From assembly GCA_958296235.1 (NCBI GenBank), contig OY282457.1, forward strand, positions 3,963,338 through 4,027,337: a stretch of DNA of 64,000 nucleotides. The letters run 5' to 3'. Numbering within the stretch: position 1 is the stretch's first letter; the number at the start of each line of letters is the position of its first letter. Below are positions 9,331 to 17,868 of this stretch, piece after piece. Source of the DNA: an uncultured Candidatus Binatia bacterium. Its GTDB lineage: Bacteria; Desulfobacterota; Binatia; Bin18. A program made the position numbers and the translations under genes. Below the pieces are notes generated by a model. The model did not search any database. It saw only the letters and a program-made list of their open reading frames with translations, and had not been told where the DNA came from.

Positions 9331-9366
9331 CCCCTGTGGTTGCCCCCATTCCCCTGTGGTTGCCCC
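9331..9366. repeat. Short tandem direct repeat with inverted arm
   Basis: The 16-base unit CCCCTGTGGTTGCCCC occurs at 9331-9346 and again at 9351-9366. Just upstream, GGGGCAACC (from 9323) is the reverse complement of the GGTTGCCCC end of each unit, so the transcript could fold into alternative hairpins after the glycosyltransferase stop. It could act as a terminator or be a copy of a dispersed palindromic repeat. No poly-T follows. Confidence 0.6.
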
Positions 9367-9432
9367 TATTGCTGCACTCAGGAAACCCTTCCTGGCAAGA
9401 CCACTGGTTGCACGGTATAATCACCAAGCTGA

Positions 9433-9772
9433 AAAATGGAGAATTGCCCAATGACTTTGCGAATGAAGCGGCTGGCCCGCCGGCTTCTCCCCGTCCCGCT
9501 GTACAATGCGCTTCGCCGGGCGGCCTCCGTTTGGCGGCTCAGCCGCGTGCCGGCAAGGGCCGCGGACGTTGCCCGGCTGCCGGAGGCGGCGAAGATTACA
9601 TTAAAATGGAGAATTGCCCAATGACTTTGCGAATGAAGCGGCTGGCCCGCCGGCTTCTCCCCGTCCCGCTGTACAATGCGCTTCGCCGGGCGGCCTCCGT
9701 TTGGCGGCTCAGCCGCGTGCCGGCAAGGGCCGCGGACGTTGCCCGGCTGCCGGAGGCGGCGAAGATTACATT
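9433..9772. repeat. Exact 170-bp tandem duplication
   Basis: Bases 9433-9602 and 9603-9772 are identical as far as I can read. The unit contains the ribosome-start context, the ATG and the first 55 or so codons of the methyltransferase gene that follows. Since 170 is not a multiple of three, the first copy cannot read into the gene: from its ATG (9436) it gives a 62-codon dead-end frame stopping at 9624. Only the second copy (ATG at 9606) is in frame with the rest of the enzyme. It may be a recent slip/duplication event or an assembly error. Confidence 0.9.
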
Positions 9773-10478
9773 CTCGGAACTGCTCGGGGACGGCGACATC
9801 GCCGACGGATATGAAAAGGCGAGGCGCGCGGTTCGGGAAATCCTTCCCGAGGTGCCGGGCAGCCACTCCATCGGCCCCGAAGAACGCCGGGCACTGTACT
9901 GCCTGGTGCGCTATTTTCAACCGCTCTCCATTCTGGAAATCGGCACCAACCGGGGCGCGCTCACCCTGTATCTCGCGCTGGCGATGCAGGCGTACCGGAA
10001 TGGCAATGCCCCGCCCCGTCTGGTTACTCTTGACCTGTTCGACGTCAACAATCCGCCGGCGGACGAGGCGAAACGATACCGCATCTCCGCTTCGCCCCGG
10101 GATTTGCTGGCGCGGCTGAACTGCGCCGACCTGGTGGACTTCTCTGTCACCCGGTCCACAGACTATCTGAGCGGACGCAAAGCGGAGTTCGATTTCATCA
10201 TCATGGACACTGCGGCCTCCGCGGATATTGCCTATCAGGATATTGCGCTGGCGCTCACCGCCCTGCGGCCGGGCGGGCACGTGTTGCTGAACTCCTATTT
10301 CCCGGACGGAAAACCGCTCTCGACAGGCGGCAGCGTATCGCCGGGCGCGTGGCTTGCCGTGCGCCGGCTGCGCCGTGAAGGCGCTCGCCTAGTGGCCTTG
10401 CCCCTGGGCCGGCTGCCCTGGACCGAGCCGGGCGGTTCGAGCCGCCTCACCAGTCTGGCTCTCTTGGCGAGAGAATGA
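9606..10478 (+). CDS. Class I SAM-dependent methyltransferase-like protein (CmcI/MDMPI-type)
   Basis: I place the start at the ATG in the second copy of the 170-bp duplication, giving 290 residues beginning MENCPMTLRMKRLARR. A frame open from 9336 reads through the first copy and is unlikely to be used. The Rossmann core is visible: LSILEIGTNRGALTLYLALAM (motif I, near residue 110), PRLVTLDLFDV (acidic ribose-binding strand), FDFIIMDTAAS and LALTALRPGGHVLLNSY. The order fits the 'methyltransferase_24'-type fold used for O-methylation of small molecules or sugars. It sits between a glycosyltransferase and a B12-radical SAM gene, so modification of the polysaccharide or a lipid carrier is likely but inferred. 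Confidence 0.75.
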   Translation: MENCPMTLRMKRLARRLLPVPLYNALRRAASVWRLSRVPARAADVARLPEAAKITFSELLGDGDIADGYEKARRAVREILPEVPGSHSIGPEERRALYCLVRYFQPLSILEIGTNRGALTLYLALAMQAYRNGNAPPRLVTLDLFDVNNPPADEAKRYRISASPRDLLARLNCADLVDFSVTRSTDYLSGRKAEFDFIIMDTAASADIAYQDIALALTALRPGGHVLLNSYFPDGKPLSTGGSVSPGAWLAVRRLRREGARLVALPLGRLPWTEPGGSSRLTSLALLARE

Positions 10479-10552
10479 TACCCGGCGCGCCGCTCTGGAA
10501 GAAACGGAGAATATAGGTCATATATCAGTTTGCAATACACAGGCGGCTATGT

Positions 10553-10612
10553 CCCCTCACCCCGACTCTCTAATTCCCTCCTCCCTTGAGGGGGAGGGCC
10601 AGGGAGGGGGGG
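10553..10612. repeat. Copy of the dispersed GC-rich palindromic repeat
   Basis: CCCTCACCCCGACTCTC followed by a CCTCCCTTGAGGGGGAGG palindrome and AGGGCCAGGGAGGGGG. Related copies are near 14650, 35938, 40561, 42708, 60471 and 62567. This copy overlaps the ribosome-binding region of the radical SAM gene. Confidence 0.75.
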
Positions 10613-10615
10613 AGA

Positions 10616-12208
10616 ATGCAAACTCCGATACAGAAGATGACGGACATGCAACAATCCAAAGCGTCCCTCTCCCGCAAGCGGAGGATCATGATAATCGACC
10701 CGCCCTTCAAGCGCCTCTACCACGATCATGCCTCCCTGGTGAAATTCCCCCTGGCGCTTGGCTATCTCTCGGGCGCGGTCTTGAAGTGGACGGATTGGCA
10801 GGTCCAGGCCTACAACGCTGATTTCAATCCGAACAAGAGCGCTATCACACTCGATAACGTAACCCGCATAGAAGAAGGAATGGACCGTTACCTGCGGACG
10901 CTGGAAGACCCGGCGGTGCCCATCTGGGCAGAAATACGGTCGGCCATAACGGAGTTCAACCCTGACGTCGTTGGCCTCAGTTCCAAGACTCAGAACTTCC
11001 CGTCCGCCATGCGGATAGCGCGCATCGCCAAGGAGCACAATCCCGGCACGCTGGTCGTCCTGGGCGGCCCCCATGCCACCCTGTCCACGCGGGCCGCGCT
11101 GGATTGCCCGGACATCGACGTGGCGGTGACGGGCGAAGGGGAGATGACGCTGGTCGAGCTGCTCAAGGCGCGGGAAAGCGACGCGCCGCTGAGTGGGGTG
11201 GCGGGGCTGGCCTACCGTCAGGACGACCATGTGGTGTTCACGCCGCCGCGCACCAACATCCCCGACCTCGACGAGCTGCCTTTTCCCGCGGAAGCCGCGC
11301 CGCGCGTTCTGCGCGACTACGCCAGCTATCCCGCTGAAGCCTTCGGATACGTCTTCTCGGCTCGCGGCTGCCCTTACGCTTGCACGTTCTGCGAGTCCAA
11401 AGCCATCTGGACGCAAAAGACCCGCTGGCGCTCGCCGGAAAACGTGGTCGCGGAGCTCAAGTTACTGATGGAGCGGGGCGTCCGGTACGTCTACTTCGAC
11501 GATGACACCTTCGGCATCCGACAGAGCTATATCAAAGAACTGTGCGGCTTGATTGAAACCGAGTGTCCCGGACTCAAATGGGGCTGCGAGATCACCGTCG
11601 GCGTCGTCAAGGAGCGGTCAGTCGAATATATGCGCCGTTCCGGCTGTGTGGTGGTCAAAATAGGCGTCGAGTCCGGCAACAACCGGATACTGCGTAGCGT
11701 GAAAAAGGGCCACACCATCGAGAAGGCGTATGCAGCGGTGGACCTCTGCCGGCAGGCCGGCATCGAAGTCGGCGCTTTCTTTATGATTGGTTTTCCAGAG
11801 GAAACGGAAGAGACGCTGCGAGACACGCTGACCGCCATCAAGAAGATTAACGCCGATAACATCATGCTGAGCATATTCACCCCCTATCCAGGCTCCGAAC
11901 TGTTCCAAGTGTGCAAGGAGCTTGGGGTGGTGGACGACGACTTTGACATCACGATTCACAACCACCAGAGCCCGGAAAACTGCTTTACCGCCTACATCCC
12001 GCGGGAGCGTTTCCAGGAACTGGTCCGGGAGACGGTCGCAGTGGTCGGACGCAAAAACAGCCGCGGCCGCTGGCACAGACTCGGCCTGCTGCTGCTCCAT
12101 CGTGACTTCCATCGAGCGAAGCATACGCTGCTGCATTTCCTCCGCTCGCGCGTGGCGTGGTATGCCGAGCGCGTCCTTGGCCGTCGTCTGCTCAGGACAT
12201 CAACCTGA
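10616..12208 (+). CDS. B12-binding domain radical SAM protein
   Basis: The start at ATG 10616 follows a purine-rich GGGGGGAG run; ATGs at 10637 and 10646 are alternatives. The approximately 530-residue product has an N-terminal cobalamin-binding-like domain (VVGLSSKTQNFPSAMRIARI then VVLGGPHATLSTRAALD, about residues 118-160) and a radical SAM domain with CPYACTFC (CxxxCxxC, about 252-259) for the 4Fe-4S cluster. The usual downstream YFDDDTFGI, GVESGNNRILRSVKKGHT and AFFMIGFPEETEETL elements follow. This class includes methyltransferases acting on unactivated carbons and various ring-modifying enzymes. Here it could methylate or rearrange a sugar or lipid. The 5' end lies directly behind a GC-rich repeat copy. 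Confidence 0.9.
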   Translation: MQTPIQKMTDMQQSKASLSRKRRIMIIDPPFKRLYHDHASLVKFPLALGYLSGAVLKWTDWQVQAYNADFNPNKSAITLDNVTRIEEGMDRYLRTLEDPAVPIWAEIRSAITEFNPDVVGLSSKTQNFPSAMRIARIAKEHNPGTLVVLGGPHATLSTRAALDCPDIDVAVTGEGEMTLVELLKARESDAPLSGVAGLAYRQDDHVVFTPPRTNIPDLDELPFPAEAAPRVLRDYASYPAEAFGYVFSARGCPYACTFCESKAIWTQKTRWRSPENVVAELKLLMERGVRYVYFDDDTFGIRQSYIKELCGLIETECPGLKWGCEITVGVVKERSVEYMRRSGCVVVKIGVESGNNRILRSVKKGHTIEKAYAAVDLCRQAGIEVGAFFMIGFPEETEETLRDTLTAIKKINADNIMLSIFTPYPGSELFQVCKELGVVDDDFDITIHNHQSPENCFTAYIPRERFQELVRETVAVVGRKNSRGRWHRLGLLLLHRDFHRAKHTLLHFLRSRVAWYAERVLGRRLLRTST

Positions 12209-12239
12209 CGGCCACGTGGACGACTGTTGATTCCAGGGT

Positions 12240-13259
12240 ATGACGAAGCCCGGCGAAGATTTGACACCTTGTCTTCTCAGCACGTTCGGTGAGGGGGTCC
12301 ATAAGCGGCTCCGGGCGGCTGTCCGTCGCTGGTTCCGTAGCCAGCGGTGGTTTTTAGTTGTGAACACTGGGCCTCGTCTGGCGGATTCCCGCTTTCGCGG
12401 GAATGACGAGCGGGAGAGCGGAAACAACGGGATGGAGGCAGCGGCGCAGGTGAAGATTCATCGCGCTCCGCGCGGTCGTTTCTGGGCCGACCCGTTTCCC
12501 ATCGTTGTCGACGGCAAGGTTTGGGTGTTCTTTGAGAATTACTCTTTCCAGTCAAAGAGAGCCGCTATCGCGTGCGCTCCGGTGTCCCCCGACGGCGAGC
12601 TAGGCGCAGTCGCCACCGCGTTGGAATGTTCTTACCATCTCTCCTACCCGTTTGTTTTTGAGCATCACGGTCAGTTGTATCTGATTCCCGATACTTGGGA
12701 CGAGCATCGAGTTGACCTGTGGCGCTGCCGCCGCTTCCCCGACAATTGGACGAGAGAACGGACGCTGCTGGACGGGGTGAGTATGAGCGACCCGACGCTG
12801 CACCGGCAGGACGGGAAACTGTGGCTGTTCGGCACGGTGAGCGAGGTGCGGGCGCGAGCCAATGACGAGCTGCATATCTATATGGCCGATACTCTGGAGG
12901 GCGCGTGGCGGCCCCACCCGGCCAATCCGGTGGTGTCCGACAGCGGCCGGGCCCGGCCGGCCGGCCGGCTGTTTTTCCGCGACGGCCACCTGATTCGGCC
13001 GGCCCAGGATTGCTACGGACGCTACGGGCGCGCGGTCGTCCTCAATCGCATAGATGAACTGAACGAGAGATCGTATGCCGAAATCCCGGTCGGGCGCATT
13101 GATGGCTCCTGGCTGGCCACCAACGCGGGCGTCCATACGCTCAATCACGTCGGCGGTCTCGAATTTCTGGACGGATGGGTGTCCAGGTTCAGATATCCAT
13201 TCCCATCAGCGGGAAACCTGCCCCCGGATTTGTCTCAACTGACTGGCGGGTCTTCCTGA
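12240..13259 (+). CDS. GINT1-N/beta-propeller-like protein, probable sugar transferase or hydrolase-like, with in-frame repeat insertion
   Basis: The 339-residue product contains a beta-propeller-like array: FWADPFPIVVDGKVWVFFENY (about residues 82-102), YHLSYPFVFEHHGQLYLIPD, MSDPTLHRQDGKLWLFGTVS and HPANPVVSDSGRARPAGRLF. This recurring pattern matches the N-terminal domain of glucosamine inositolphosphorylceramide transferase-like proteins found in bacterial polysaccharide loci, related to five-bladed GH43-like folds. Its exact role is not established. Residues 45-65 (DSRFRGND and flanks) are encoded by a palindromic repeat inserted between the predicted first strand (RWFLVVNTG) and the KIHRAPRGRFWADPF block. 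Start choice is uncertain because no strong ribosome site precedes 12240. Confidence 0.65.
   Translation: MTKPGEDLTPCLLSTFGEGVHKRLRAAVRRWFRSQRWFLVVNTGPRLADSRFRGNDERESGNNGMEAAAQVKIHRAPRGRFWADPFPIVVDGKVWVFFENYSFQSKRAAIACAPVSPDGELGAVATALECSYHLSYPFVFEHHGQLYLIPDTWDEHRVDLWRCRRFPDNWTRERTLLDGVSMSDPTLHRQDGKLWLFGTVSEVRARANDELHIYMADTLEGAWRPHPANPVVSDSGRARPAGRLFFRDGHLIRPAQDCYGRYGRAVVLNRIDELNERSYAEIPVGRIDGSWLATNAGVHTLNHVGGLEFLDGWVSRFRYPFPSAGNLPPDLSQLTGGSS
12385..12404. repeat. REP-like palindrome inside a coding sequence
   Basis: ATTCCCGC-TTTC-GCGGGAAT is a perfect 8-bp stem with a 4-base loop, flanked by GG and GACGAG. It matches the widespread 'ggattcccgc..gcgggaatga' dispersed repeat of many bacterial genomes. 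It lies in frame within the gene at 12240 and encodes DSRFRGND. Confidence 0.85.
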
Positions 13260-13266
13260 TCGCTCC

Positions 13267-14631
13267 TTAGTATGGCAGTCGGCGTGGGGAGCGTTCACGG
13301 ATAGCGCGGATCACGGACCGACCCGAAGCCCACAGCACGGTCGCATCATCGCGCCGAGGTCGCCACAGCGCTTGCCAAGTCGTTCGCGTCGTTCTGCGGT
13401 ACATGATCGCCAGGAAGAGACAACGGCCCGTGTAGCTGAGGGTCAGCGCCCAAGCCGCGGCGGCCATGCCCAGCGCGGGATAGAGCAAAAAGAGCGCGCT
13501 GAGATGTACGCCCAAGCCGAGGCAAGCCGCCCATGAGCAGACTTGCGGGCGGTTGGCGCTCATAAAGTAGACTTCAAACACGCCGGAGACCGCGCAGGCG
13601 AGAACCCCGGGCGCGATGATCCTGATGAGCGGAACCGCCGGCAGAAAGGCGTCCGAAAGCAGCAGCCGGACCAGGGGCGTACTGAGTGCGATGAACCCGG
13701 CCAGCGCGGCCGCGGTCGTCCAGCCCACGAGGCGCAGGCAGCGCGCGACCAGCTCGGGGCGGACGGTCTCCACGCCGGTGATACGGGGCAGGAGTGCTCT
13801 GGCGACTACGTCGGAGATCATGCTGAAGCGGAACATGAGCACACTTGCCGCGGCGAACAATCCGACCTCAGCGCGGCTCGCGGTCAATCCGAGGACGAGC
13901 GCGCCCAGTTGCCATTCGATGCTGTCCGCGATGCGTGCGACATGATTTTTCAAGCCGTAGCCAAGAATACGGCGCAGACTGGAACGGCGCGGCATCTCCG
14001 GGACCAGCCCGCAATGCCGTCGCAGGTCCCGGAGACCGACCGCGATCATGACGCAATGACCGGCGGCGAACGCCACGAGGGCACCGTTGACTCCGAGACC
14101 CTGATTCCAAACCAGAAACACGAGCGCGAGCGCCTGCGCCCCGCCCCGGAGCAGCGAGAAGACCGCCAGGCGGCCAAACCGCCGGAGCGCGGCGAACTGG
14201 TACTCAACCGATAACGAGAAGGCCGTGAGCGGAAGCAGGACGAGCGCCAGATAGAACGCGCGCGTCTCCGCTTTGTGAAAGAAGGCGATGTCACTCTGGA
14301 TCAGCGGGAGCGCCAGGGCGACAGCCACTCCGGTGCCGGCGAGGCAGACGGCAAGGGCGGCGGACATGGCTTGCGACACGCCGGCCCGTTGCGTCAGGAC
14401 GAAATAGTGCGCCCCGTGCTGGACGCCGGGTGCGAACAGCACGCCGAGCAGGCTTGCGAACAGCACGCACACGGCATACGCCCCCCGGCCTGCGGGAAGG
14501 AGCGTATAGGCCAGCACGCTCTGGGTCAGGAGGCCGAAGACGACGAGGAGGAGGCGAGTCGCAAAAATGGCCGCGATATCCTGCGCGCCGCTCGTGCTTG
14601 CGCCTTGGACGGGTCGTGTCTCAGTTTGCAT
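13267..14631 (-). CDS. Polysaccharide biosynthesis flippase (Wzx/MATE-like, MVF/PST family)
   Basis: A 454-residue, strongly hydrophobic protein with about twelve to fourteen predicted membrane segments distributed along its length. It begins with IFATRLLLVVFGLLTQSVLAYTLLPAGRGAYA, the common first-helix pattern of Wzx-type exporters where a conserved G/R lies in the loop after helix 1. The family flips undecaprenyl-diphosphate-linked repeat units across the inner membrane. It is convergent with the GINT1-like gene (8-bp gap) and lies downstream of a GT2 gene on the same strand. With the Wzy-like and WbaP-like genes to the left, this gives a complete Wzx/Wzy set in the left cluster. A second flippase is at 26496. 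Confidence 0.85.
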   Translation of the reverse strand: MQTETRPVQGASTSGAQDIAAIFATRLLLVVFGLLTQSVLAYTLLPAGRGAYAVCVLFASLLGVLFAPGVQHGAHYFVLTQRAGVSQAMSAALAVCLAGTGVAVALALPLIQSDIAFFHKAETRAFYLALVLLPLTAFSLSVEYQFAALRRFGRLAVFSLLRGGAQALALVFLVWNQGLGVNGALVAFAAGHCVMIAVGLRDLRRHCGLVPEMPRRSSLRRILGYGLKNHVARIADSIEWQLGALVLGLTASRAEVGLFAAASVLMFRFSMISDVVARALLPRITGVETVRPELVARCLRLVGWTTAAALAGFIALSTPLVRLLLSDAFLPAVPLIRIIAPGVLACAVSGVFEVYFMSANRPQVCSWAACLGLGVHLSALFLLYPALGMAAAAWALTLSYTGRCLFLAIMYRRTTRTTWQALWRPRRDDATVLWASGRSVIRAIRERSPRRLPY

Positions 14632-14640
14632 GTTCGCCCT

Positions 14641-14705
14641 CTTACCAACCTGCTCCCTCCGGGGGAGAGGGGGGTCTGATTCCTTCCTTCCTTGAGGAGG
14701 GAGGC
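14641..14705. repeat. Copy of the dispersed GC-rich palindromic repeat (divergent)
   Basis: CTCCCTCCGGGGGAGAGG followed by TCCTTCCTTGAGGAGGGAGG lies between the flippase and the GT2 gene. It resembles the copy at 10553 in layout but is more degenerate. Confidence 0.55.
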
Positions 14706-14804
14706 GTTACGCCGGCAGAGGCGCAGGAAGATTTGAAACAGAGACACGACCCAGCCGCGGTATCACTTGAAGCTTTGCCCGCGGTTCCGCCTTGCTGGAG
14801 TTCT

Positions 14805-15875
14805 TCAACTTGGCGACGAGCGGTCTTTCGATCTCATAGCGCTCGCGGATACGGGCCGTTGGTCGTCATCGCCGTCCCTGTCGTTTACTGTCCGGGACTC
14901 CACCGCGTTTCCCCGCGGCAGGAAGAATCCGAGGCCCCAACTCAAGTGCATGGTGGCAAGCATCAGCGGGAGCAGGAGCGCCGTACCTGTGCGTCGCCGA
15001 ATGCCGACCACGAGCGCGGCGCCCACCAGGATGACGAGATAGGCCCCCGGCACGGCTGCCGCCCAGGAGACCCCCGCCACAGCCAGGATTGTGGAGAGTG
15101 TCAACCCCAGTACCAGCAGTGGGGCCGCAAGATGGCGGGCCCGCAGCGAGCGCGGATGCCGCCGCCACACCTCGATCTTCATCCGGCCATAGTTGAAATA
15201 CTGTTGGGCGAGGGCGCGCAGCGTGCTGCGTGGCCGATAGTCAACCACGAGCGTGGGATCAAACCACACTGTCTCCCCGCGCTCCCGCAGCCGATAGTTG
15301 ATTTCGTAGTCTTCGTTGCCGTACAGGGTGACGTCGTATCCGCCTATCGCGTCCACTATCTCGCGTCGGAACACCCCCAGAAAGACGGTGTCGGTCGGTC
15401 CCGCCGGGCCGCCAAGCCGGTAGCGCGCGCCACCCGCACCAAATGCCGTGGTCATCGCCAGCGCCACTGTCCGCTCGAAAAACGTGGTCCCGACCGGCCG
15501 CTGCCGCCCGCCCACGTTCGCCGCCCCGGTGCGCGCCTGCGTTTCGACGGCGCGCCGCAGGTATCCCGACGGGAATATCGTATGGGCGTCACACCGCGCG
15601 ATGACCTCTCCGGTTGCAGCCCGCAGAGCCGCGGCGATGCCGGAGACGGTAAGTTGCTCCGGGTTGGGGATCAGCCGCACCGACGGGTACAGCCGGCGAA
15701 TCACCTCGGCGGTCGCGGGGGTGTCGGATCCATCGGCCACGATCACCTCCACCGCCCCCGCATACTCCTGGGCCAGCACCGAGTCGAGCGCCTCAGCAAT
15801 GGTCGCTTCCGCGTTGCGCGCCGGTATGATGACCGAGACCGAGGGAAGATGCGGTTTTGAAGGACATGAAGTCAT
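14805..15875 (-). CDS. Glycosyltransferase family 2 (ExoA-like)
   Basis: A 356-residue GT-A glycosyltransferase. The N-terminal domain shows VSVIIPARNAEATIAEALDSVL, then EVIVADGSDTPAT (nucleotide binding), GEVIARCDAHTIFP with the D-x-D-like metal-binding CDAH, and the later YGNEDYEINYRLRERGE segment with the catalytic-base ED. The C-terminal 90 residues carry hydrophobic membrane segments, as in ExoA-type enzymes that add sugars to undecaprenyl-linked succinoglycan. It should add a sugar to the lipid-linked repeat unit at the inner membrane. It is the upstream gene of a leftward pair with the flippase. Confidence 0.88.
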   Translation of the reverse strand: MTSCPSKPHLPSVSVIIPARNAEATIAEALDSVLAQEYAGAVEVIVADGSDTPATAEVIRRLYPSVRLIPNPEQLTVSGIAAALRAATGEVIARCDAHTIFPSGYLRRAVETQARTGAANVGGRQRPVGTTFFERTVALAMTTAFGAGGARYRLGGPAGPTDTVFLGVFRREIVDAIGGYDVTLYGNEDYEINYRLRERGETVWFDPTLVVDYRPRSTLRALAQQYFNYGRMKIEVWRRHPRSLRARHLAAPLLVLGLTLSTILAVAGVSWAAAVPGAYLVILVGAALVVGIRRRTGTALLLPLMLATMHLSWGLGFFLPRGNAVESRTVNDRDGDDDQRPVSASAMRSKDRSSPS

Positions 15876-16288
15876 GATTCAGAAAACTCTTCACTCTTTC
15901 GTGGTTTATGGGATTGGAGATCGTCTAGTATACTCGAATACAATGTCTGGTAGGCTGTGACATCTTGCTCGCGGAATACTTCCCCATGTCTGCTTCTCTG
16001 ATTTTCTCACGCGACGTTTCCAATAGCTGTTCAATAATGTAGCCAGGCAGTTTATTTGCCACCTCATCAGGCCCGTCAGATAAGGAAAAAATCTCAATTC
16101 CAGGTATTTCGCCTTTTGCGGCCAATACGGAAACAGGATACGGGCAGTAGTCCTTGCTTACGGTTAATCTACACTATATACCGAACCCCTCCGATTGCGG
16201 TAGTGTACTGCCCTGGATTAGAGAGTTTAAAGCTTTTGTTCCATTGGAAAGACAAATACTTACATACTAATTCCACACGAAGCGTTCT
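15876..16288. other. 413-bp AT-richer gap with a possible glycosyltransferase remnant
   Basis: This divergent intergenic region separates the two polysaccharide sub-clusters and is visibly richer in A and T than its neighbours. No intact gene is supported. On the minus strand, 15925-16125 reads through 66 codons including IPGIEIFSLSDGPDEVA and ADMGKYSASKM, which looks like the C-terminal end of a GT4 glycosyltransferase ('y S..kM' then a final 'vY'), and stops just after VY. I treat it as a probable decayed end rather than a gene. The right half should contain the promoter for the manC-like gene. Confidence 0.4.
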
Positions 16289-17728
16289 ATGACAGCAATC
16301 CTTCCTGTCGTACTGGCCGGCGGTTCAGGCGAGCGCTTATGGCCGTTGTCCCGTGAATTCTATCCGAAGCAGTTCCTCGCCCTGACAGGCGGTTGCTCAA
16401 TGATGCAGGAGACACTGCTGCGCCTGACGCCGTTGGAGGATGCCCTGGCCCCCTGCATCGTCTGCAACGAGGAACATCGCTTTCTGGCTGCCGAGCAGTG
16501 CCGCGAGGTCGGGCAGCCGTGGAGCGCCATACTGCTTGAGCCCGTGCCTCGCAACACGGCGTCGGCGACCGCGCTTGCCGCCTGTCACGCGCTTGCGAAC
16601 GGAGACGACCCGACGCTGCTCGTGGTGCCAGCCGATGGCTACATCAAGAGTGCCGATCGTTTTCGGGCAGCTGTCGTCGCTGGAGTCGGATCGGCCGAGT
16701 CGGGACACCTGGTAACGTTCGGTATTCGTCCGTCGTCGCCGGAGACCGGCTACGGCTACATTCGCGCTGGGGAAACGTTGGATGGGCGCGTGCGCCGCGT
16801 TGCCGAATTCATTGAGAAGCCGAACCGCGTAGCGGCCGAGAGGTACATCGAATCGGGTGAATTCCTTTGGAACAGCGGCATCCTCCTGTGCAGGGCGAGC
16901 GTGGTCGCCGCGGCGCTCTCACGGTATGCGCCGGCAGTCCTGGAGTGCTGCCGGGCGGCGGTCGAATCGGGTTCGACGGATATGGACTTCTTCCGACCCG
17001 GCCCGGAGTTCTCTCTCGCGCCCACTATCTCGATCGACTACGCGGTTCTGGAGAAGACCGGCGAAGCCGTGGTCGTCCCGTTGGACACTGGCTGGAGTGA
17101 TGTGGGCTCCTGGCCGGCGCTCCACACGATCAGTGCCGTAGACGGCGACAACAACGCTCTGACCGGGGATGTCGTCGCCGTGGATACCACCAATTCGCTG
17201 GTGCGCGCCACCAGCCGGCTGGTGACGACCGTGGGCGTTGAGCGGCTGATTATTGTCGAAACCGCTGATGCCGTACTCGTGGCGGGCTGGGAGAGTACCC
17301 AGAATCTGAAAGATGTCGTTGAGCGCTTGAAGAAACTCCCCCGCTCGAAGCAGAGCGCCCACTACCGCGTTCACCGTCCGTGGGGATGGTTTGAGACGGT
17401 CGAAGTCGGGGAGGGATATCAGGTGAAACGGCTCACCGTCAAACCGGGCGCTCAACTCTCCCTCCAGATGCACCGTCACCGGTCGGAGCATTGGGTGGTC
17501 ATTCACGGAACCGCGCAGGTGACCTGCGGCGAGTCTACGCTGACGCTGTCCGAAAACCAATCGACATACATCCCGCGCGGCAGCCGGCATCGGCTTCGCA
17601 ACCCGACCGAGACTCCGCTCGAACTGATTGAGGTGCAGGTCGGTGCCTATCTCGGTGAAGACGACATTACTCGGTTCGCCGACGACTTCGGGAGAGACGC
17701 GAACCGGGAGGGAGCAAAATGGGAATAA
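16289..17728 (+). CDS. manC: Mannose-1-phosphate guanylyltransferase / mannose-6-phosphate isomerase (bifunctional, type II)
   Basis: At 479 residues it matches the full-length bifunctional ManC/AlgA class. The N-terminal nucleotidyltransferase domain opens with VVLAGGSGERLWPLSREFYP followed by KQF, has the VVPADGYI region and the FIEKPN segment, and contains LDTGWSDVGSW. The C-terminal cupin domain (about residues 365-475) has RPWGWFETVEVGEGYQVKR, KPGAQLSLQMHRHRSEHW (metal-binding histidines) and GTAQVTCGE, giving phosphomannose isomerase activity. It makes GDP-D-mannose from fructose-6-phosphate via mannose-6-phosphate with a phosphomannomutase encoded elsewhere. The next gene encodes a GDP-mannose 3,5-epimerase-like enzyme, so the GDP-mannose is probably converted onward within this operon. 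Confidence 0.95.
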   Translation: MTAILPVVLAGGSGERLWPLSREFYPKQFLALTGGCSMMQETLLRLTPLEDALAPCIVCNEEHRFLAAEQCREVGQPWSAILLEPVPRNTASATALAACHALANGDDPTLLVVPADGYIKSADRFRAAVVAGVGSAESGHLVTFGIRPSSPETGYGYIRAGETLDGRVRRVAEFIEKPNRVAAERYIESGEFLWNSGILLCRASVVAAALSRYAPAVLECCRAAVESGSTDMDFFRPGPEFSLAPTISIDYAVLEKTGEAVVVPLDTGWSDVGSWPALHTISAVDGDNNALTGDVVAVDTTNSLVRATSRLVTTVGVERLIIVETADAVLVAGWESTQNLKDVVERLKKLPRSKQSAHYRVHRPWGWFETVEVGEGYQVKRLTVKPGAQLSLQMHRHRSEHWVVIHGTAQVTCGESTLTLSENQSTYIPRGSRHRLRNPTETPLELIEVQVGAYLGEDDITRFADDFGRDANREGAKWE

Positions 17729-17768
17729 AGGCGCGCCAGGGCAAACGTGCCGAATGGCAAGGCTGGCG

Positions 17769-17819
17769 GTATCTTATCAGAACGGAAAAGGTTCCCCTTC
17801 ACTCTTGCTGATAAGATAC
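17769..17819. promoter_or_regulatory. 12-bp perfect inverted repeat between manC and the epimerase gene
   Basis: GTATCTTATCAG (17769-17780) and CTGATAAGATAC (17808-17819) are exact reverse complements separated by 27 bases that contain GGAAAAGG and CCCCTTC. It can form a long stem in RNA. It could be an intra-operon attenuator/terminator, or the ends of a tiny insertion. No T-tract follows directly. Confidence 0.55.
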
Positions 17820-17868
17820 TAGATTGTTATGCTACTCCGCTCATTTGGAAAAAAAGAGACCGGGAAAC

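Noticed and set aside
9436..9624. 62-codon ORF from the first copy of the 170-bp duplication
   Set aside because: It is simply the duplicated gene start running out of frame; no separate product is supported.
14430..15860. Long open frame opposite the GT2 gene
   Set aside because: Low-complexity Arg/Gly/Pro/His content and complete overlap with a motif-rich glycosyltransferase on the other strand.
15925..16125. 66-codon minus-strand ORF as an intact small gene
   Set aside because: It looks like the tail of a glycosyltransferase with no start context and is better described as a remnant.
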